This document shows, piece by piece, positions 7,265 through 11,942 of a DNA stretch of 11,942 nt. The translations under genes were made by a program, and so were the position numbers. The stretch spans positions 1 to 11,942 of the forward strand of contig PXEI01000044.1 of assembly GCA_003564775.1 (NCBI GenBank), written 5' to 3'. The stretch is from Spirochaetaceae bacterium (GTDB lineage Bacteria > Spirochaetota > Spirochaetia > DSM-27196 > SLAA01). Numbering within the stretch: the first letter of the stretch is position 1; each line of letters starts with the position of its first letter. The notes beneath the pieces are model-generated. The model worked only from the letters and a program-made list of their open reading frames with translations, made no database searches and was not told the DNA's origin.

Positions 7265-7302
7265 CTACTCAGCATAGAGCATGCTACTCAGCAAGGAGCA
7301 TG
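7265..7302. repeat. Two-copy tandem 19-bp repeat upstream of the helicase gene
   Basis: CTACTCAGCATAGAGCATG (7265-7283) is followed directly by CTACTCAGCAAGGAGCATG (7284-7302), 17 of 19 identical. It lies in the 136-bp gap between the methyltransferase stop and the helicase start. Apart from this repeat and a possible promoter, I see nothing in that gap. Confidence 0.85.
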
Positions 7303-7328
7303 AGCACCTATTCATTCAGGCAGCAGCG

Positions 7329-7357
7329 TTGCAAGAGCTGGATGCCTGTGGTATAAG
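7329..7357 (+). promoter_or_regulatory. Predicted promoter of the helicase gene
   Basis: TTGCAA (7329-7334; 4 of 6), a 17-nt spacer and TATAAG (7352-7357; 5 of 6) end 10 nt before ATG 7368, giving a leader of only a few bases. An AAGG at 7355-7358 overlapping the -10 could instead act as a weak SD in read-through mRNA from the methyltransferase gene. Confidence 0.4.
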
Positions 7358-7367
7358 GCCTAACACC

Positions 7368-9371
7368 ATGAGCTACATAGATGAACTCAATCCAGAACAA
7401 GCACGCGCCGTTACCCATACTGAAGGGCCGGTGCTCATCATAGCAGGAGCGGGGTCCGGCAAGACCCGCGTAATAACCTTCCGCATTGCCCATATGCTGC
7501 GCTCTGGTGTGCCGCAGAGCGCCATACTGGCCCTGACCTTCACCAACAAGGCCTCGCGCGAGATGCAGCAACGTATTCGCGAGCTGACAGGCGAGAAACT
7601 CGCGCGACTTACTATATCGACCTTCCACGCCTTTGGCGTCCGAATGCTCAAGAAGTATATCACCAGGATCGGGTTCCGCGAGAACTTCAGCATTTACGAC
7701 CAACAAGATCAAATTTCTTTACTCAAAGAGACGGCCCGCGAGATTAAGTTCCCGCTTGACCGACTTGATCTGAACTTCACTTTGGGGCTCTTTAGCAAGG
7801 TTAAGACCGGGCGAGCCCGACTGAATGAGGACTATGCCGACTTAGTGGAGCTTTACCGTGAGCACCAGGAACACCTCAAGCTCTACAACGCTGTGGACTT
7901 TGACGACCTCATAGTCTTGCCCCAGAGAATACTGACCGAGTGTCCCGATGTTCTTGCTGAAGTGCGAGAACAGTATCGATATATTCTGGTAGATGAGTTT
8001 CAGGACACTTCAAGTGAGCAGTACAATCTCATGCACATGCTGTCCGAGGAGTCCCGCAACGTCTGCGTTGTTGGTGACGATGATCAGTCAATCTACTCCT
8101 GGCGTGGTGCAAATTACGAGAACTTTCTTCAGTTCGACCGGCACTATCCTGAACGACTGGAGATAAAGCTGGAACAGAACTACCGCTCAACCGACACTAT
8201 TCTGCGTGCAGCCAACGAGGTGATTGCCCACAACACAAACCGCCGCGCAAAAGAGCTGTGGACTGGACAAAGCTCCACGGTACCTATTGAGTTGTGCTTT
8301 CCCGAGGATGAGACCGAGGAAGCGCGCTTCATCGCGCGGACTATTAAGTCGTTGTCGGTAACCGAGAAACTCAAGTACCATGACGTGGGTGTACTTATTC
8401 GCACTAATGCACTATCACGTGCAATTGAAGAAGAGTTTCTGGCACAGAGAATTCCGTACAAGGTATCTGGCGGGCAGAGTTTTTTCTCACGCAGCGAGAT
8501 TAAGGACTGCATTGCATACATGCGGGTTGCGGCGAACCCTGACGACGACATTAGCCTGTTGAGGGTGCTCAATACCCCGCGGCGGGGGATCGGTCGCAAG
8601 ACCCTAGAGGTACTCAACGAGCAAACCGCTCGTGAGAAGACATCGCTCCATATCGCGATGCAGGCCTTGGTGAGTGCGGAAGACTCGCCCCTGAGCTCCC
8701 GCGCCAAAGCAGACCTTGAGGGTTTTCTCAAGCTCATAGAGGACTATCGCGCCAGCTTTTTCTCCGGCAAAGGTATAGCAAAAACGCTCGAGGCACTCGT
8801 AGACGAGATCGACTACTGGCAGTACTTGGTAATTGAGTACCAACGCAACGACCAAATTGCCAAATGGAAGTTCCGTAACATTACCCTGTTTATTGCCTCT
8901 ATTCAGGACTACGAAAAAGACCCTGATAACCTTGATCCTTCACTGTATGACTACCTTTCGCGCATTAGTCTCAATCTCAGGGACGACCCCGATGCTGAGA
9001 CCGGAGATGGGCAGGTCCAACTCATGACGATTCACGCAGCTAAGGGACTGGAACACGAGGTTGTGTTTCTTGCAGGTGCCGAGGACAACATTATTCCCCA
9101 CGCCAAATCTGTAGAAGAAAACCCTGATGCGATGGAGGAGGAACGCCGGCTCTTTTATGTCGCCTTGACGCGGGCAAAGCGCAAACTCTACCTCTCGGCC
9201 TGTCGCTACCGCCGCGTCATGCGTGAAAGGGTGAGCTCGAGTCCCTCGCCGTTCATTGATGAGATTCCCTCTGAACTAGTACAGGTGAGTGAGTTAGATG
9301 ACGCCCTGGAACCGGAGACCGCTGTCGACTATTTTGCGGCACTCAAAAACCGCTTTGCTCCGGGTGCTTGA
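7368..9371 (+). CDS. rep: Superfamily 1A DNA helicase, Rep-like (UvrD/PcrA/Rep family)
   Basis: A 667-residue ATP-dependent 3'-5' DNA helicase with all the expected motifs: Walker A AGAGSGKT at 26-33, Ia FTNKAS, Walker B LVDEFQDT at 207-214, motif III VVGDDDQSIYSWRG at 234-247, motif IV LEQNYRS, motif V TIHAAKGLE at 554-562 and motif VI RRLFYVALTRAK at 593-604. The segment IPYKVSGGQSFFSRSEIKD in domain 2B and the length match Escherichia coli Rep (673 aa) better than PcrA or UvrD (about 720), which carry a longer C-terminal tail. Expected roles are removing proteins ahead of replication forks and restart; a PcrA-like repair role is possible. The frame is open upstream to an ATG at 7281, but MSYIDELNPEQ at 7368 matches the family N-terminus. 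It follows the methyltransferase on the same strand and converges with dnaJ. Confidence 0.92.
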   Translation: MSYIDELNPEQARAVTHTEGPVLIIAGAGSGKTRVITFRIAHMLRSGVPQSAILALTFTNKASREMQQRIRELTGEKLARLTISTFHAFGVRMLKKYITRIGFRENFSIYDQQDQISLLKETAREIKFPLDRLDLNFTLGLFSKVKTGRARLNEDYADLVELYREHQEHLKLYNAVDFDDLIVLPQRILTECPDVLAEVREQYRYILVDEFQDTSSEQYNLMHMLSEESRNVCVVGDDDQSIYSWRGANYENFLQFDRHYPERLEIKLEQNYRSTDTILRAANEVIAHNTNRRAKELWTGQSSTVPIELCFPEDETEEARFIARTIKSLSVTEKLKYHDVGVLIRTNALSRAIEEEFLAQRIPYKVSGGQSFFSRSEIKDCIAYMRVAANPDDDISLLRVLNTPRRGIGRKTLEVLNEQTAREKTSLHIAMQALVSAEDSPLSSRAKADLEGFLKLIEDYRASFFSGKGIAKTLEALVDEIDYWQYLVIEYQRNDQIAKWKFRNITLFIASIQDYEKDPDNLDPSLYDYLSRISLNLRDDPDAETGDGQVQLMTIHAAKGLEHEVVFLAGAEDNIIPHAKSVEENPDAMEEERRLFYVALTRAKRKLYLSACRYRRVMRERVSSSPSPFIDEIPSELVQVSELDDALEPETAVDYFAALKNRFAPGA

Positions 9372-9408
9372 GCTCAGCGCCAGGCGTGTTGTCCAGGGAG
9401 GCTGTTGG

Positions 9409-9450
9409 CTACCGGCCCCGGGCGCGGGTTTACCGGCCCCGGGCGCGAAT
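9409..9450 (-). repeat. Tandem 21-bp duplication of the last codons and stop of dnaJ
   Basis: Read on the minus strand, codons ATT-CGC-GCC-CGG-GGC-CGG-TAA (9450-9430, the true end of dnaJ, IRARGR stop) are followed at once by ACC-CGC-GCC-CGG-GGC-CGG-TAG (9429-9409). The two units match at 18 of 21 positions, with a perfect 17-bp core at 9410-9426 and 9431-9447. The period is a multiple of three and each unit carries its own stop codon. The repeat is very GC-rich, with CCCGGG palindromes, and may also hinder transcription between the convergent genes. Confidence 0.85.
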
Positions 9451-10575
9451 ATCTGAGAGAGAAACGGGTCGCGGATTGAGATCTTCACCCTCAAGGTCAG
9501 AAATTTCTTTAAGCAGGTTCTTAGCCTTAGAGGATAACTTCTCAGGAACCCGTACATTAATCTTAATATACATGTCACCGCGTTTGCTCTCGTTGTGCAG
9601 GTGTGGCACCCCTTCATTGCGAATTCTTAGTACCTTTCCATTCTGAGTGCCGGATGGAACCTTGAGTTTTATTCGCTTGTCGTCGAGAGTCGGTACACGG
9701 ATCTCTGCACCCAGTGCTGCCTGAGTAATGCTGATAGGGATCATGCAGTACACATCGTACCCGTCGCGCTCAAAATACTCGTGTTGCTCCACATGAACGA
9801 ATACATAGAGATCACCAGCAGGGCCGCCATTTGGCCCGGCGTCGCCCTGACCACTCAGGTTAATTCGTTTGCCGTGGTCCATCCCGGCCGGTATTGTGAC
9901 CTTCAGAGTGCGTTGCTTTCGGACTACACCCGAGCCGTTACATACACGGCAAGGGTTTTCTATGACAAAGCCTTCACCATTACAGGTTGGACACACAGAT
10001 GCAATTGAGAAAAATCCGGAGCTGCGTCGAACCTGACCTACGCCACCACAGGTGTTGCAGGTCTTTTTTCCACCGGACGCATCTTTCGCCCCAGTTCCTT
10101 TGCATGAATCACAACTCTGTTTGTGTTCATAGGTAATGTCCACTTTTTTGCCGAAAACAGCATCTTTGAAGGACACAGAGAGATCGTATCGGAGATCGGC
10201 ACCGCGCGCCGGTCCGCCCCGACTACTACGACCCCGCTGTCCTCCGCCACCCCCGAAGAAGGACTCAAATACTCCAGAAAAATCACCAAAAATGTCCTCA
10301 AAATCACGTGCAGCGCTGAATCCGCCTTGTCCAGGCCCGCCGCCCATGCCTTCAACACCGGCAAAACCAAACTGGTCGTAGGCCTGCCGCTTTTGATCAT
10401 CGGCCAACACCTCGTACGCTTCGGTGGCCTCCTTAAAGCGGTCCTCGGCTTCCTTGTTTCCCGGATTTCGGTCTGGGTGGTTGGCAACAGCGACCTTACG
10501 GTACGCTTTCTTTATTTCTTCTTTTGAGGCCCCTTTCGGAACGCTCAGTACCTCATAGTAATCTCGTTTCGCCAA
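9430..10575 (-). CDS. dnaJ: Chaperone DnaJ (Hsp40, type I)
   Basis: A 381-residue full-length type I J-protein that delivers unfolded clients to DnaK and stimulates its ATPase. The J domain spans residues 5-69 with HPD at 33-35. A Gly/Phe region (about 70-125) includes DFEDIFGDFSGVFESFFGGG. The zinc-binding domain has four CxxCxGxG repeats at C155/C158, C173/C176, C195/C198 and C209/C212, followed by the beta-rich client-binding and dimerisation domains. I place the start at TTG 10573-10575, giving MAKRDYYEVL as in nearly all DnaJ proteins, with AAGGG 7 nt upstream; a GTG at 10602 would add nine residues without family support. The C-terminus ends in IRARGR, within a tandem duplication. It lies 160 nt downstream of dnaK. 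Confidence 0.97.
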   Translation of the reverse strand: MAKRDYYEVLSVPKGASKEEIKKAYRKVAVANHPDRNPGNKEAEDRFKEATEAYEVLADDQKRQAYDQFGFAGVEGMGGGPGQGGFSAARDFEDIFGDFSGVFESFFGGGGGQRGRSSRGGPARGADLRYDLSVSFKDAVFGKKVDITYEHKQSCDSCKGTGAKDASGGKKTCNTCGGVGQVRRSSGFFSIASVCPTCNGEGFVIENPCRVCNGSGVVRKQRTLKVTIPAGMDHGKRINLSGQGDAGPNGGPAGDLYVFVHVEQHEYFERDGYDVYCMIPISITQAALGAEIRVPTLDDKRIKLKVPSGTQNGKVLRIRNEGVPHLHNESKRGDMYIKINVRVPEKLSSKAKNLLKEISDLEGEDLNPRPVSLSDIRARGR

Positions 10576-10582
10576 TACCGAA

Positions 10583-10587
10583 CCCTT
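10583..10587 (-). promoter_or_regulatory. Ribosome binding site fixing the TTG start of dnaJ
   Basis: AAGGG on the minus strand lies 7 nt before TTG 10575 and so supports the rare TTG start over the upstream GTG at 10602. Confidence 0.6.
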
Positions 10588-10600
10588 TTTCGCTCTCAAC

Positions 10601-10648
10601 ACCCACCGTTGCCGATGCTCGGACTATCTCGATATCGTCCCGGTGGGT
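10601..10648 (-). other. Potential three-way-junction RNA structure upstream of dnaJ
   Basis: In the dnaK-dnaJ spacer, ACCCACCG (10601-10608) is the exact reverse complement of CGGTGGGT (10641-10648), giving an 8-bp closing stem. Inside it, GGAC (10621-10624) can pair with GTCC (10637-10640), stacking on the closing stem, and CGA (10613-10615) with TCG (10619-10621), which competes for one base. The element ends 13 nt before the dnaJ SD. It could affect dnaJ translation, mRNA cleavage or decay. Confidence 0.4.
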
Positions 10649-10674
10649 CCGCTTGAATTCTTTACTCATCTCCA

Positions 10675-10721
10675 ACTCGGCACAGAGACGGAAGCCAAAA
10701 CCGCTTCACGCCTCACCGAGT
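10675..10721 (-). other. Potential nested stem-loop just downstream of dnaK
   Basis: ACTCGG (10675-10680) is the exact reverse complement of CCGAGT (10716-10721). Within it GAAGC (10691-10695) pairs with GCTTC (10703-10707) around a 7-nt loop. It starts 14 nt after the dnaK stop in the direction of transcription. There is no following T-run, so it is more likely a 3'-end stabiliser or processing element than an intrinsic terminator. Confidence 0.35.
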
Positions 10722-10735
10722 ATCGCTCAGGCAGC

Positions 10736-11942
10736 TTACTTGTCGTCGTCGTCCACGACCTCGTAGTCAGCGTCCTCAACATTATCATCTCCGCCAGAGC
10801 CGCCAGAGCCGGATGCGCTGGAGCCAGACTCGGTACCGCCTTCTTGCCCGGTGCCTTCGCCTTGAGCTGTCTGTGCTTTGTACGCTTCCTCGGCCAGGCT
10901 GTAGGCTGCTTGTTTGAGCTCCTCGGTTTTGGCTTTGATGTCGTCGTTGTCACCCGACTCCAGGGACTGCTTCACGGCCGCAATTGCCGCGGTCACCTTT
11001 TCCTTGTCCTCTTCAGAGATCTTGTCTCCGAAATCGTTCAGGGACTTCTCGGTTGAGTAGACCAGACTGTCGGCCTCGTTGCGTACCTCAACCCCTTCCT
11101 TGGCCTTTCGGTCTTCCTCGGCGTGCAACTCGGCATCTTTCACCATCTTGTTGATCTCGTCTTCTGACAAACCGGAAGAAGACTCAATGCGGATCTTCTG
11201 TTCCTTGCCGGTGCCAAGATCCTTGGCGGATACATGGACAATACCGTTGGCATCAATGTCAAAGGCGACCTCGATCTGCGGAACACCGCGCGGTGCCGGT
11301 GGAATCCCAACGAGGTCAAACCGGCCCAATGTCCGGTTCTGTCCAGCCATCTCACGTTCGCCCTGCAGTACATGTATAGACACCGCGTTCTGATTGTCCG
11401 CCGCAGTGCTGAAAATCTGACTTTTTCGGGTTGGTATGGTTGTGTTTCGCTCAATGAGCTTGGTGAATACTCCGCCAAGGGTTTCAATACCCAAGGACAG
11501 CGGGGTAACATCAAGGAGGAGTACGTCTTTCACGTCGCCGCCAAGAATACCACCTTGAATTGAAGCACCAACGGCAACTACCTCGTCTGGGTTAACACCT
11601 TTGTGAGGCTCACGCTCAAAAAGCTCTTTTACCAGCTTCTGTACAGCTGGCATTCGTGTTGAACCACCCACCAGGATTACTTCATTAATGTCTGCCGCTT
11701 TCACGCCAGCATCTTTCAAGGCCTGTCGGCACGGATCCTTTGTCTTCTCAACCAGGTCACCAACCATTTGTTCAAACTTGGAGCGACTTAGGCTGTACTG
11801 CATGTGTTTAGGCCCACTGGAGTCAGCTGTAATGAACGGCAGATTGATATCGGTGCTCTGGGTGCTGGAAAGCTCTTTCTTGGCCTTCTCAGCAGCCTCC
11901 TTGAGGCGCTGGAGAGCCATGCGGTCCTTGCTGAGGTCAATA
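10736..11942 (-). CDS. dnaK: Chaperone DnaK (Hsp70), C-terminal 401 residues (N-terminus beyond right edge)
   Basis: The open frame enters from the right edge with IDLSKDRMALQRLKEAAEKA, aligned to about residue 235 of Escherichia coli DnaK. Visible parts are the end of the ATPase domain with the phosphate/adenosine motif LVGGSTRMP, the interdomain linker VLLLDVTPLSLGIET, the beta-sandwich client-binding domain (including TTIPT and HVLQGERE), the helical lid from about SSGLSEDEINKMV, and the acidic tail motif VEDADYEVVDDDDK for co-chaperone and client contacts. The lid and tail are joined by a Gly/Ser/Glu-rich stretch (GTESGSSASGSGGSGG) that is more Gly/Ser-rich than the E. coli linker. The stop is TAA at 10736-10738, with dnaJ 160 nt downstream. 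The ATP-binding N-terminal third and any grpE lie outside the window. Confidence 0.98.
   Translation of the reverse strand, partial: IDLSKDRMALQRLKEAAEKAKKELSSTQSTDINLPFITADSSGPKHMQYSLSRSKFEQMVGDLVEKTKDPCRQALKDAGVKAADINEVILVGGSTRMPAVQKLVKELFEREPHKGVNPDEVVAVGASIQGGILGGDVKDVLLLDVTPLSLGIETLGGVFTKLIERNTTIPTRKSQIFSTAADNQNAVSIHVLQGEREMAGQNRTLGRFDLVGIPPAPRGVPQIEVAFDIDANGIVHVSAKDLGTGKEQKIRIESSSGLSEDEINKMVKDAELHAEEDRKAKEGVEVRNEADSLVYSTEKSLNDFGDKISEEDKEKVTAAIAAVKQSLESGDNDDIKAKTEELKQAAYSLAEEAYKAQTAQGEGTGQEGGTESGSSASGSGGSGGDDNVEDADYEVVDDDDK

Noticed and set aside
7300..7356. An 18-codon ORF (MSTYSFRQQRCKSWMPVV) just upstream of the helicase gene, preceded by AAGGAG, as a leader peptide.
   Set aside because: The AAGGAG is only 1 nt from its ATG, too close for normal initiation, and the peptide has no attenuator-like codon run or hairpin partner.
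7281..7367. A 29-residue N-terminal extension of the Rep-like helicase from ATG 7281.
   Set aside because: The extension overlaps the 19-bp tandem repeat, has no SD, and family members begin near the LNPEQ motif, matching ATG 7368.
9372..9450. A classical intrinsic terminator in the GC-rich sequence between the helicase and dnaJ.
   Set aside because: GC-rich palindromes are present, but no T-run follows on either strand.
10601..10648. A tRNA or tRNA-like gene, because of the 8-bp closing stem with inner hairpins.
   Set aside because: At 48 nt it is too short, with no T-loop GTTCNA consensus, no D-loop signature and no anticodon arm of proper size.
10553..10669. A 38-codon minus-strand ORF in the dnaK-dnaJ spacer that overlaps the dnaJ start.
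   Set aside because: The GGAG before its ATG has zero spacing, and the sequence is better explained by the inverted repeats there. Conservation was not testable.
10576..10735. A CIRCE (HrcA) operator near the chaperone genes.
   Set aside because: The TTAGCACTC-N9-GAGTGCTAA pattern is absent here. It would be expected upstream of grpE or dnaK, beyond the window.

Overview
The window looks like chromosomal DNA of a free-living-type spirochaete with moderate GC. Three things point there: the DnaJ carries a spirochaete-like Gly/Phe region, a long acidic lipoprotein sits beside a secreted HEAT-repeat protein, and a large soluble orphan protein has no recognisable domain. This placement rests on remembered family resemblance, not on a search. 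I see no rRNA, tRNA, CRISPR array, insertion sequence or phage gene. Most of the content is housekeeping.

Layout. At 1-1033 (minus) a lipoprotein gene is followed by the 5' part of a secreted HEAT-repeat gene that runs off the left edge. Diverging from them, a 672-residue protein of unknown function lies at 1159-3177 (plus). It converges on a minus-strand cluster transcribed from 6341 down to 3205: HAD phosphatase, PgcA-type phosphohexomutase, DEDDh 3'-5' exonuclease. Head-to-head with that cluster, and overlapping it by 40 bp, a plus-strand set begins: an RsmB/NSUN-family RNA m5C methyltransferase (6302-7231), then a Rep-like superfamily 1 helicase (7368-9371). The helicase converges on dnaK-dnaJ (minus, 11942 to 9430); dnaK lacks its N-terminal part because of the window edge.

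How the genes relate. The phosphatase and phosphohexomutase fit sugar-phosphate metabolism. The exonuclease and the Rep-like helicase fit DNA replication or repair but lie in different transcription units. DnaK and DnaJ form the usual chaperone pair.

The less ordinary signals are non-coding. Four genes that could be first in their transcripts (lipoprotein, phosphatase, methyltransferase, helicase) lack a clear Shine-Dalgarno (SD) sequence and have promoter-like hexamers 6-10 nt before the start codon, suggesting leaderless or near-leaderless mRNAs. The phosphatase and methyltransferase each appear to carry the other's promoter inside their own coding sequence. Short two-copy tandem duplications sit at three gene ends, one of which duplicates the last codons and stop of dnaJ. 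The dnaK-dnaJ spacer can fold into two multi-helix structures. I found no convincing new multi-gene system.
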